A stretch of DNA of 64,000 nt, from the NCBI GenBank assembly GCA_022559845.1, contig CM040124.1:67231491-67295490 (forward strand), in the 5' to 3' direction. This document shows, piece by piece, positions 1 to 11,154 of this stretch. A program made the translations under genes and the position numbers. The notes under the pieces are model-generated. The model was not told the DNA's origin. It worked only from the letters and a program-made list of their open reading frames with translations, and did not search any database. Position 1 is the first letter of the stretch. The number at the start of each line of letters is the position of its first letter. The stretch comes from Amorphophallus konjac. Taxonomy: Eukaryota; Streptophyta; Magnoliopsida; Alismatales; Araceae.

Positions 1-990
1 AGAGAGGGAATGGAATGGAAGAAGGGGGAACAGGAAGGGCTCTATCGTTAGCCCTTTGAATTCAAACAAAGGACGCGTCCATGAGTGAAGACGCGCCAAA
101 AAAAATATATGTGTGCTTCTTTTTGCTTCGACTTGTGTTATTTAGTGCGCCAATCTCCCTATATAGTTGAATGCATTTTCATTCTTATGAAATATTTCCG
201 CCCTTGTTATACTAATCTTTGAATGCAGGGTCCAAAAAAAGGTTGGGGCTTCCACTGTCCCACCTCTGGTCACCACGTGATTGAACTCCCACTATGTCAT
301 GCATTTTACTATATGTTACTTACACTACTAGAGCATGCCAAGGACCTTACGGCCTAAATGAATCTCAAATTTAGTTCCCCTCTAACAAAAACAATGATAA
401 TTTCATAGGAGTTTGGGTCATATGGATAGGCCGTTCAATTGTGGTAGATTGGGGATGATGGTTCCATTTGGTGAGTCGGTGCGTGGATAAACGAGCTCCG
501 GCTCAGTATCGGCTCATGAAATCGGTGTCTTGACCCATTTTTAACAACTTAACAATATTATCCTTAGCTATTTTCTATTTTAATTTATTTTAATTTCTCC
601 TTCAAACTCGGCATGCATTCATGTAGGACCTTGATATCATTATGAAAAATTATTCACTTAATTCGATTGTTAGAGCCACTATGCTTAAATTTTTAATTAA
701 TATGAGATATTGCATTCTGAATCGAATATTCACTTTCCTTCATGCTACCGTGTGCTGTCTTTCTGGAGAAGACCGTTGTTTGGATTTATCCTCAATTATT
801 CCTTTTCTTTTATTCCATTGGACCCACCTTGGCCGTAGTAGTTCCACATTGGCTAGTAACCCCTCCCCAATGGTGAAACCTGTAGGTTTACGACCCCAGG
901 TACTTCCACACACTGAAGTTGGTCCCTTTTCCTAGTCGTGCTTGAGTGCACATTATTTCCTTCCTTGCTTGTTTATCATCCAAACAATCA
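1..990 (+). repeat. Fragment of Tat-type 3' noncoding region
   Basis: This stretch matches 5746-6735 almost base for base, including the start (agagrggaatggaatggaag), a GGACGCGTCC palindrome followed by GAAGACGCGCC, and a C/T-rich tail. It also resembles 46020-46900, the 3' end of the 25.8-kb element. It therefore represents the noncoding region between the antisense gene and the 3' LTR. Similarity stops near 990 and the sequence then jumps to the integrase tail, so the piece is a rearranged fragment. I see no gene in it. Confidence 0.75.
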
Positions 991-1044
991 TGGACCTATC
1001 GCACATCAATCCATACTCTCACTGGGTAAACCCCGTTCACCCTT

Positions 1045-1455
1045 ACCTATGGGATGGAGGCGGTAGTCCCGTACGAGACTCTAATTCCTTCTCTTAGGGT
1101 ACAATTGGATAAGGAACTTTCTATTGATGAATGTCGTGATCCACTCCTTGCCCAATTGGAACTCTTAGATGAGAAGTGAATGATCGTTGCCGAGCATGCA
1201 TGCATTTATCAAAGTAAACTCACGCATTTTTATCAAAAGAAGATCATTGAGACAAAATTTAAAGTCGGTGAGATGGTAGTGAAAAGAATTTTTATGAAAC
1301 CTGGTGGGCCGCGTTCTAAACTCCAACCCAATTGGGAGGGTCCATATGTGATTCAGGCTGTGTATCCTGGCAACGCCTATAGGCTGGTTAATGTTGAGGG
1401 GATCGAGCTATCCCATCATTGGAACGGGCTTTATCTTAAGAAGTACTACCCATAG
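1045..1455 (+). pseudogene. Tat-type pol remnant: integrase C-terminal end
   Basis: The translation aligns with the last ~135 residues of the pol frame ending at 34167: YGMEAVVPYET, then KVGEMVVKRIF, QPNWEGPYVIQAVYPGNAY and the terminal GLYLKKYYP. This is the integrase C-terminal domain that follows the catalytic core in Ty3/gypsy polyproteins. The upstream 800+ residues are absent because of the junction near 990-1045. A TGA stop at 1177-1179 replaces an Arg codon of the intact relative, as expected for CGA to TGA. It is a dead fragment. Confidence 0.85.
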
Positions 1456-2717
1456 ATAGGTGTAACAACCGGCATGGTACGAGGACAGGTGGAGTTGGAA
1501 ATTTAGTCTTCAGTCTTTGTAGTTTAACTCAAGGTTAACCTGCACACACACCCCACTCTCGAAATCAGATGGTGCAAAATGTGAGGAAAGGTAAAGCCGA
1601 ACAGAGGGTTTAGGGTGCTACACATTCTCTCCTTCTCATTTCATAATGAGGGAGCGGGACCTTGGGCTAGACTGCTGAACCTAACCACCACCTTAGTAGG
1701 GGGAAGTCTCGGCACAAGGGGCCCAAAATAAAATGTGATTTCGTGAATACATATCAGGAGGAGCAAAGTACCCGCAATGAAAAACCTTGGTCATGTCTCC
1801 AAAAGGGACAAAGTCTCCACAAGGAAAACCCTGGTCGTAAGAATCCATCTCCAAGACGACAAGGGAAAGAAAAACAAAATAAACCCCACTAGCCAAGGGC
1901 CGAACCCCAACAGGTGATAGGGCAGGGGAGGGACATCTTCCCAGGTCTCTCGAACCCTCTCGTGAACTTCCTAAACACATTCTTCCTTCCTCTCTAAGTG
2001 GTGTGCCCCGAAGCCAAGGGATGGTGGAAGCGGACTTAGGAGGACGCTAGCGAATGAGATCATGAGTAGGAGGAACAAATCAAGCACGTTAACCTTGCGA
2101 TGAGCTATTTAAGGACGATTTGTGAATGAGTAAACACCATTGATCCAAGAACAATGCTAGTTTGTTATAAGAGTAGATGCCCTTCGTTCTACGCATCTTT
2201 TAGAAGGGGCTATGTCAGGTTGCGACCATTTTCAAAACAATGAAAAAGTATGAAAATACAAAAAAAGTAAAAAAGAAAAATGACAAAGAGAAAACAAAAA
2301 AAGAAAAAAAAAGTGGGGAAAAAACACAGAGAAGAAAGGGGGATATATAAAAAAAGGAAAAAAAATACAAAACAAAATAAAACAAAATAAAACAAAAATA
2401 TATATTTTGCGTGATTGCATTCGTGTACTACACTTTTAATTTCTCATTCATATTTGCATGCTTGCGTATTGCACTACATTTATTTACTTTTACCTTGATT
2501 AATAAGGCTTGGCCCCTTGATGCGCTATCAAGACTAGCACTAAAGCGATCACTCACTTATTGAGAAGGGGGCCAAGTCAGAACGGAAAAGCTAACTTGCT
2601 TATCTAAGTGACATGTGTAGGGTTGAAAGCATGGAAGGAGCAGAGAACACCGGACCGAACATTCTTTTTATTCCTCTTAAAACCTCCCATAATTGAGAGT
2701 GAGTACATCATGCTACT
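1456..2717. other. Noncoding spacer between pol and antisense gene
   Basis: No coding region can be supported here. The segment includes a strongly A/purine-rich tract at about 2230-2400, whose counterpart lies at 35500-35620 in the 25.8-kb element, followed by TTTTGCGTGATTGCATT, which is also shared. The short frames in the A-rich tract are low-complexity (Phe-rich on the minus strand) and not genes. Confidence 0.6.
2508..2576. repeat. Conserved inverted repeat 3' of the antisense gene
   Basis: The left arm CTTGGCCCCTTG (2508-2519) pairs with AAGGGGGCCAAG (2565-2576) across a ~45-nt loop. The same structure with perfect arms is at 35742-35808. Both sit a short way beyond the stop codon of an antisense PMD gene. 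Confidence 0.6.
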
Positions 2718-5283
2718 CTAAGTCTCACCCTCTCTCTCAGCATTACTCCTCTCACCACTCTCCAGGCAAGGATCCCTGGAGGCTGTCATCAAACCATGCG
2801 AGGCGGTACTCCTACCGCCCTGCATTCCCCTCTCAATCTCTACATTCTGTTGTCGTTCTGTGGGGGCAGTAAAGAAACTACTGACACGAAAGCCACACTC
2901 TTGTGCCCTTCGATAGCGTTCATCACCGTCTTCCAGCCACTGTTCGACAATGTCAAGGTAGGTGCGGAGCTCCAACAGTTGGGCCTCTAGGGCCCTCTTC
3001 TCCTCTCTCTCTCTACCAACCTCTCGGTTCTCTATTTTTCTCTATCTCTCTCTTCCTCAGCTCTCTCTCTCTCTCTCTATCTTCCCTCTCTAACTGAAGA
3101 GTGATCCTCAGCTCTATGGCATCTCGAGAGAGGTCCTCGTCTGAACGGCGCCGTAATTCCTCCTCTAGCTCTACTATCCTAGCCTCCCCTAGTGTAATAC
3201 GAGCAAGCGTCTCCTGCATCTCTCCCGTCTGCCATACCCACCATTGTCAAAAATATGGCATAACATGGACAATGAGACTCGAATGGTGAAGCATTCACCT
3301 GCGCAGAAAACATCCCCTCTACCTCCGTGGCACACTGCATGGCACGAGCCAGTTGCTCATGGAGTGAATTGATTTTTGAGGAGGGGATCCACAAATTAGA
3401 GGGGGCACCATCCACACCCACGGCTGATGAGGTTGCATCAAGCTGGGCGCACTGTAACAAGGTGAAGTGGCAATTAGTAGCTGAACACCTTGAATCTAGG
3501 ATCATGATTAGGAGCATGCATTGCATACAGACTCACCAAAGAATTCAAATCTGCACGAGTGTCACCCAACTACTGCTCCGTGTCTGCTAAGTGAGCTCGC
3601 TAGTTCGCTATCATGGTATCAGGGGCATCTTGTAGCATGTCATGGGAGTTGGCATTACCCATACAAATAAAAATAAAAATAAAAATAAAAATAAAAATAA
3701 AAATAAAAATAAAAAATAAAAAAATATTGCACTCACCTCCACAAGCCCTCCTGGCTGGAGTCGCTCCGCATACATCACCCTATAGAGGCGCAAGTACTCA
3801 TCATTGTCCTGCACGCGCGACTCCACGAGCGTGCCACCACGATGCCAGTCTTCATACTGATCAGGGAAGCGCACCTGCTAGTCAACACAGGCTGCCCTCC
3901 TGCATGTCTTTCTCCCAATGCAAGGTGGCACGGTCACATCTACCCATTCCTGGACAAGCCTCAAGGTCCTCATGGCCAATCGTAGCAGAAGCGGCCTGAT
4001 TTCATCTAGACAGTGGACCCAAAGGTCCCCTCCAAATCGGGCACGGCTTGTTATGACTCACAGCTGGTCGACATCGACCAAGCCCCGATAAGGTCTCCAA
4101 ATCACCTACGTTAGCATGCATATATCTTCTTAGTCATTCAAAAAAAAAAATCCTACCATCGCTGCAGGGAACTCTTGCAGCTCACGCCTTAAGGCCATCA
4201 GTTGGTAGGATAGAGGGGCTGTGCTCATGATAGGCTGCCACCGCCGAGCCAGTGGTGCCACCGCTGAACGCCAGTGTCGAGCCCTCCCCATCGGGATATA
4301 ATAGTAGCTCCATGGCAGCACCATCACATATCAATAGCATCCTATGAAGCAGATTAGTTGCATATATATATATATATATAAACTCCACCTGGAGAAATGG
4401 TGTAAAGCCGCTCACGGTTACCTCTTGATCTGTCCCTTGGGATAGACCAGCAAGCGAATGTGCCAGCACGGAAGCTCCCCAGGCATACTGCCCTACTCTC
4501 TATAGATCTACTAATAGCAACCTCCCCAGCAAGAAGAGGAAGAATCTCCTCAAGTCCATGTTCGACCTCTCCCAGTTGCTCGCATCAACACAGTATACAT
4601 CACGAGATCCTCTTTCAGTCCTCTCCATGAATTCTTACAAGGACTCGTCACCTTGCGGACGAGTGTCAGTAAGTCCCAATGCCTCCATGATAGACGCCCT
4701 GGCTACTGACCTATTTTTTTGATCATCTAAGTCCAACCCCAATAGCTTCTGAGCACCCTCTCGATAATTAGGGTAGGTAATTCTGGTCACCGCCTCACCA
4801 TCAACTCTGAGGCCAGTAATTTGAACCACATCTTTCAGATTGGGCACCATGTGCCCCCAGAACATCAGGAAGGCCCGACTCATTGGGTCCCATCTTTCAC
4901 GCAATACTTGGATAAGGGCAAGGTCGAGCTTAATCGGTTCAATCCGTAGGAAGGCACCAAACCCCATCGCGTCTAGCTGAGCTTTCTGGAAGTCCGAAAG
5001 ACCTCAATATGTCGCCACCACCAACTCCCATGAAATGTATGACCTTATCATGCCCTGTGCATACATGCAAGCAATATACATGAAATGAGAGAGGGATGCA
5101 TTGTCAGAAGAAAGAAAAAAGGACAAGGGAAGAAATGAAAATATTCATTTACAAGCTGTGATTGGGTCCTCTCACTGAGGTGCCCTTCAATATCAGAGAG
5201 CCTCCTAGAACTACTACCGGATCTACTTCTCTTTGAGGAGTGGGAAGATTCACCCCTCATCTTGAAACTAGACTCGCCCTCCA
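2718..5283 (-). pseudogene. Antisense PMD gene of the left Tat element, decayed
   Basis: Read on the minus strand from ATG at 5283, it begins MEGESSFKMRGESS and RRLSDIEGHLSER, like gene C at 38406. The next exon has the PMD signature: MGFGAFLRIEP, then a HMVPNLKDV / ITGLRVDGEAV block (~4967-4640). It continues through WSYYYIPMGRARHW (~4320), HRGGTLVESRVQD (~3850) and a charged coiled-coil tail (3219-2718). Splice sites match those of the intact gene A. The intron after the PAAM codons is present here (GATG|GTAGGA to AACGTAG|GTGATT, about 4165-4100) but lost in gene C. Stops such as TAA at 4635-4637 and one near 4502 break the frame. PMD proteins are plant proteins often carried by transposons; the molecular role of this copy is unknown. 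Confidence 0.75.
3665..3720. repeat. AAAAAT-type microsatellite
   Basis: A pure run of (AAATAA)n-like hexamers lies inside an intron of the antisense pseudogene. It produces spurious IKIKIK and FLFLFL frames on the two strands and has no coding meaning. Confidence 0.9.
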
Positions 5284-5385
5284 TCCTGAAACTTAAGAAA
5301 CTCTAGCTCCTTCCCCTTCCTAGAGGCTTTCGCTATTCGAATCAGCTTCCCTTGCTCTGGGTCTTCAAGGGAGTAAAAATGGGGG

Positions 5386-5393
5386 TATTTATA
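5386..5393 (-). promoter_or_regulatory. TATA box of the antisense PMD pseudogene
   Basis: On the minus strand this reads TATAAATA, about 100 nt before the ATG at 5283. TATA-like boxes stand at comparable distances before the other antisense PMD genes at 38406, 43819 and 45720, which supports a separate promoter inside the element. Confidence 0.55.
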
Positions 5394-6941
5394 GGATGGG
5401 TAGAGGTTTCATCCAGAGCTATCACTGTTAACTCCAGCAGTGGCCTTTATGGCGCGACATCCTCCTTTCACTCTCATGTGTCACTTCACGACTTGCATGT
5501 AGTAAATGATTTGGTGGCCTGACGTGTTGATCTGTCCTATTTGTAGCCTAAGGGTTTCACGTAGTCATTGTCATGTTGTAAATATTTTTTAGAAATGGGG
5601 GGGCCTTCACATGGAAAAGAGGACTAGAGGTCATCGTCATTGAATTCGACGGTCGATTCACTTTGAAAAGAGTGGCCACGGCGAGACACGATCCACCATT
5701 TCAAGGTGAGGTTTTGTTGAATATGTCACGGGGGAACATGTGTATAAGAGAAGGAATGGAATGGAAGAAGGGAGAACAGGAAGGGCTCTACCGTTAGCCC
5801 TTTGAATTCGAACAAAGGACGCGTCCATGAGTGAAGACGCGCCAAAAAAAAAATATGTGTGCTTCTTTTTGCTTCGACTTGTGTTATTTGGTGTGCCAAT
5901 CTCCCTATATAGTTGAATGCATATTCGTCCTTTTGAAATATTTCCGCCCTTGTTATACTAATCTTTGAATGCAGGGTCCAAAAAAAAAGGGCTGGGGGCT
6001 TCCACTGTCCCACCTCTGGTCACCACGGTGATTGAACTCGCACCTTGTCATGGATTTTACTATTTCTTACTTACACTACTAGAGCATGCCAAGGACCTTG
6101 CGGCCTAAATGAATCTGAAATTTGAGTTCCCCTCTAACAAAATAATGATAATTTCAGAGGAGTTTGGGCCGTATAGATAGGTCGTTCAGTTGTGGTAGAT
6201 TGGGGACGACGGTTCCATTTGATGAGTCGGTGGGTGGATAAACGGGCTCTAGCTCAATATCGGCTCATGAAATCGGTGTCCTGACCCATTCTTAACAACT
6301 TAACAATATTATCCTTGGCTATTTTCTTTTTTAATTTATTTTAATTTCTCTTCAAACTCAGCATGCATTTATGTAGGACCTTGATATCATTGTGAAAAAT
6401 CATTCACTTAATTCGATTGTGAGAGCCACTATGCTTAAAATTTTAATTAATATGAGATATTCCATTCCTAATTGAATATTCACTTTCCTTCATGCTACCT
6501 TGTGTTGTCTTTCTGGAAAAGACCCTTTTTTGGATTTATCCTCAACTATTCCTTTTCTTTTATTCCATTGGACGCACCTTGGCCGTAGCACTTCCACATT
6601 GACTAGTTACCGCTCCCCAATGGTGAAACCTGTAGGTTCACGACCACAGGTACTTACACACATGGAAGTTGGTCCCTTTTCCTAGTCGTGTCTGAGCGCA
6701 CATTATTTCCTTCCTTGCTTGTTTATCATCCAAACAATCATTGATTTTGGAAAACCTTCTTCAAGGTTGCTTCTTGAAACTCCCGAAAGGCTCCAACCGT
6801 GTAATGTTAGGAGTGTGCCTCATCACACCTTGACATCTACTTTTCAGTCCATTCTCACTCCATTCCATCACACTTCACCTTCTTTTGTTCCATTTCACTC
6901 CTTGTCATTCCCCTGTAAAGCAGACGCCAAGACAGGATAGC
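5394..6941 (+). other. 3' noncoding region and polypurine tract of left Tat element
   Basis: The region lies between the antisense promoter and the LTR. It contains the GGACGCGTCC palindrome (5818-5827), the block duplicated at 1-990, and sequence shared with 46020-46900. It ends with the purine-rich stretch GACAGGATAGC at 6931-6941, directly before the LTR start TGTAGACAC. The equivalent in the 25.8-kb element is GGCGGGGCAGC at 46891-46901. No protein gene is supported. Confidence 0.65.
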
Positions 6942-8075
6942 TGTAGACACACCATTTTTGACATTACATTGTGTAAATCTCATATTTCACCACGATGTCC
7001 CAAAGTGGCTCTCACATTTGAGTTATTTTAGTAATCTTCCTATTTTTCTGATAATTTAGCCTTTTTTAGATTTTTTAGGAAACATCTTAAACGTGGCGGC
7101 CGAGGGGGACGCGTTCTTAAAAATGTGTCAGCCCCCTAAGACGCGTTCTTCAGGCAGCATTTTGTGCCAACCCCGCCATTTAGTTTGACAGCTCAGGAAA
7201 AATCCAAAAAAAGGAAAACGACTTGCTGACCAGACGTGTCTCTAAAGTCGTCGAGGTTAGGTATCGAAATCAATGCACTATCGGCGCCTTTTGTCGCTAC
7301 ATTTATGAAAAAAGAAGTCACGTCTACCAAGCCAGATCCGTCTAAAGAACACGTCTGGGATGATGGACGCGACTTCCTCAAAGAAAATAATTTAAAATTG
7401 CTTAACGCGTCTGGTCAACGGGACACGTTCACAAAAATTAATGCACTTGGCGCCTTTTGTCGCCTCATTTGTGGAAAAAGAAGACGCGTCCACCAAGCCG
7501 GATGCGTCTAAAGAACGCGTCGGGGATGATGGACGCGACTTCCTCAAAGAAATCAATTTTAAATTAATTAACGCATCTAGTCAGCGGGACGTGTTCACAG
7601 AAATTAATGCACTTTTGGCACTTGGGCGTCGCATTTGTGGAAAAGAAGACGCGTCCAAAATTCCTGACGCATCTAAATAATGCGTCTGGGATGGTGGACG
7701 CGGCTTCTTAAAAGAAAATAATTTTAAATTGTTGAACGCGCCTGGTCAACGGGATGCGTTCATATGAACGCGTTCATGTGCTAGACGCATTCTTCTCAAT
7801 TTTTCCTACAAATAGAGGACGCCCTCCCAAGAAACTGGGGCTTCAAAAATCTTGATAGAGGAGGGGAAACTATATCCAATTCGCTCCCAATCCCGTGAGT
7901 TTTTAAGGAAGGTTCTGTCAAATTTCCAAGGGTCCGTGCGCTCAAAAGAGAAGGTCGTTTCATCCCCCCCACGCATCCACGCCGTCCTCACGCTGTCGAA
8001 GCTCTCCTCGAAGCCCACCACCGGCACCCCCAATAAGCTTTTCTCCCCCTTATTTTTCTTCTTTTACTTTAGTTA
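6942..8075 (+). repeat. Truncated Tat-type LTR (5' part)
   Basis: It starts TGTAGACACACCATTTTTGA, like the LTRs at 23265 and 46902 (TGTAGACACGCC). It keeps the same order: start, GC-rich motif array, TATA-like CTACAAATAGAGG near 7810, then a leader ending with the match CACCGGCACCCCCAATAAGC (compare CGGCACATCCAATAAGCC at 47970). The array here is built from repeated GACGCG / ACGCGTC motifs between about 7108 and 7760. The rest of the LTR is missing because another LTR begins at 8076. Confidence 0.75.
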
Positions 8076-10903
8076 TGTCACGCCCCGAGATTATGTAGCG
8101 GAAATAATCGGGAACGTAAACAGCCGGCAAGAGAAGCCTCAAGTGACGATAACAATCAGAGTGCAAATCATTCACACATAAGATGAATGGACACAATAAT
8201 TGAAAAAAAATCTAACTTTTATTGATAGTGATAATCAAGTACATGATAATGACTTTCTGACTAACTAGACTCAATAAAGTGATAATTACATAATTGACTC
8301 TTGACTATCAACTAATGACAATCTAAGGCTTCGCTCCTTCTTTAATCACTCTCGGATCCATCACTTGAATGGTCTGAATCCGACCCGCTTGAATTTCGTA
8401 AAAAAGATTGAAAAAAAGTAGAGAATGAGCACACATGCCCAGTAGGTATCTTCGTATTAACATGAAGGTAATGTTTAAGTAATTAATATTTTAGCGCTAG
8501 AGTAAAGATAAATGAAATACGGTAAAACATGCGGTGTAAAACCAAAGTAACACAAGTAACATGAGATGATAGAGATGAGGCATGAGAGTTCATGTAGACT
8601 GGAAATATAATTAAGCAAGAATATAAAATGAATGTAATTTGGCCTTTCATGAATAGGAATGTACTTTTTCATAATCTTAAAGGCTATGCACTAGAAAGTC
8701 ATGTAACGAGAAGGTACTAGCAAGCATGTAGTTTCACAAGATTGCCTCGTGGATCTTGACTCGTTTATAAAAAAGGTACTCCCAGCGCAATGCGACGCCA
8801 GTGTTCATCATACCCCATGGTTTACAGTATGTTTTCGGCTATCTATCGAGGGGACTAGAGTGGAGCCCTTGGACACTGTCCGTATCCGCTCTTGCATCTT
8901 CAAGTTATAAATCAAGTTACTTCCACGAAAAATATAAATATGGCCAATAATGTAACAAGTTCAAACTATGGTTCCATGATAACAAATATCAAGGTAAGAA
9001 TACTTCAATTAAGAATATGAGAGTTTAAAGATTTGATTTAGAACAATGTTATGCCATGAAGAAAATTTGATAGCATAACGACATATTCTTAAATTTCATA
9101 ATTCATTAGATAGCTTTTGAAACAAGGTGTGAGGTTCTAGATAACCAATAGACCATCTAGGATCATAGGAAAATTAACCCTTGGGTCAAACCTTGGGTTA
9201 ATCAATACTTAGGTATAAAACGGTCATATCGGGGCTGTTTATGGAAATAGCGATCGTTTACTGGACCGTATGTGAATCCATGCGGTCATGAGTGGACCGT
9301 TTAGAAACAGAGTTGATGAAACGAATGAACTGGAACCATGCGGTCAAGGCAGGGCCGCTAGGCATCCTTTGCGGTCTCCAGAAGGCCGCTAAGGTCCAGA
9401 ACACAAAACACCGGTTAAGTGCTTTCTAGATAATTGGGTTTTGAGGGTACAGCCAGCTTGACGTCCTAGTGAGAATCCCAGGCTCACGGAGTCTTACGGA
9501 GGCCTTGAAACAAGATCACCTAGTCTGGTGGAAGGAATATCCAACGGAGAGGATCGCAAGTCCAAACTTATGTGCTTAATGTGCAAAGTGTATCTAATGG
9601 CTATGCACCGGGGTACGTACCATGTACTTATGAAAGACTCAAGGTGAGTGTGAGATTTTGAAAGACATCGATCAAAACAACAAGTCCATGAATCTTATGA
9701 AATTAAGATTAATACAAGAGTATTTGGTTTTGGCCCGAATTTATCATAAGTTTAAAATAAGTCCAAAGTGCATAAAGAACATGAAATCTACTAGGATGAA
9801 CAATTAATTTAACCAAGTATATGAATACAATACTTAAAACAGGGATAAGACATAATTATCTAGGCTTATCATATGATAAAAAGGACTATTCTGCATTATG
9901 TTTCGGGTTAACAATAATACAGAACTCAGAAGATGAAAGCGGTCTCGGGAGGACCATTTCATGGGCGTTAGCGGTCTATCGTAGGACCGCTTTACAGGGC
10001 TTAGAGGTCTCAGGAAGACCGTTTCTTCCTATCTATTATAAACATCAATAAAATAAGAAATATATGATAATCTAAGGCAGATAGATGTATGGTAAAACAT
10101 ACCAATAGGTAAATAAAGTCTGATAAAACCATATTAAGACATGAAGATGCATGGGTAGTCATGATTTAAACTGGAATTATCATTTTTGTTATTGAGGGTG
10201 AGAACTATGCATGCAGAAATAGCCTAGATGCACAGTGATAGTAAAACATTAAATTCTCCATGTAGAAAGCATGAAATTCCATGAAATCAAAGGACTTTTA
10301 CTCCTGACATGTTATTCTAGCTTTTTCATAAGATAACCTACCTTTGATTCGATCCCTAAACTTTAGATTTCTGACTGGAAGTCGACCCTAGTTCCTACAC
10401 ATCCTGTGCCAAACCAGCAACTTCCCGTCCCTCTATCTCCCGATCCTCTTGACCTAAATTCATGAAAATTGGAGGGTAGGTAGAAGATACGAAAGGGAAC
10501 AGAAAGTTCTAAAGGACTAATTTCTAAATACCTCAATTTGGGCTTCTATTTCCCTGATCTTCACTGAACCGTCGCACTGGTTCCTGTGTAGTCTGTTGCG
10601 AATAATTTACTTGCAGAGGCTCTAACTCTCCAACGGCTGGGTCTTCTAGCATGAAAATTTAAGGGTTGTTAGATAAAACTAAGAAGAACATAAAGTTCTA
10701 AAGAAATACCCTGAGAAGATGTCTCCTTACTGTAGGCTCCCGAGATCGGCGTGTTGTTGGACGTGTTGTTGTTGGGCTGGAATGTATGGATGGACGTGTC
10801 AATGGAGAGTGTCTCCTGAGTACCTACAGAGGAACAAGAAAAAATGTTAGAACGTGATCGCCAGAGGTGTTTATCTGAACCTCACAGGGATGATGATCGC
10901 GGG
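8076..10903 (-). repeat. Reverse-oriented LTR related to the Tekay LTR
   Basis: On the minus strand it ends CTCGGGGCGTGACA, like the outer element's LTR end (GGGCGTGACA). Large parts match the reverse complement of the outer LTR, including the block around 8760-8890 (GCGTCGCATTG...GGGAGTACC; compare 15060-15180). Two intron-like segments also match (see findings). The upstream U3 is not recognised: the outer element's GAGAT target site interrupts the sequence, and what follows at 49717 looks like a Tat-type LTR instead. Repeated GCGGTC...GACCGC motifs occur at 9220-9400 and 9930-10025. There is no coding gene. Confidence 0.65.
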
Positions 10904-11154
10904 GAGATTGTAGTGCCCAAGAATTTATATAAATAAATTTTGAAATATAATATAATTTTCTGGAAATTATAAAGGCTTAAATAAATTAATGAAGGGGTTG
11001 TTGGATTAATAAGTCATTATAAGGCTCAAATAGGCTAATTAGTTAACCTAGCCTATCTAATTATTATCCAAAAGGTTTATGGACCAAGCCCATCAAGTTT
11101 GGCCATATTCTAGAAGGTTATTTAGCCTATTCACAAATTTTAAGGATAAATACT

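Noticed and set aside
2210..2420. Phe-rich minus-strand frames
   Set aside because: They come from an A-rich tract on the plus strand; low complexity, no start context.
3611..3999. Frames with IKIKIK or FLFLFL repeats
   Set aside because: They are products of the AAATAA microsatellite in an intron of the PMD pseudogene.
9821..10051. 76-codon plus-strand frame
   Set aside because: It lies in a reverse LTR, has no domain and contains the GCGGTC/GACCGC motif cluster.
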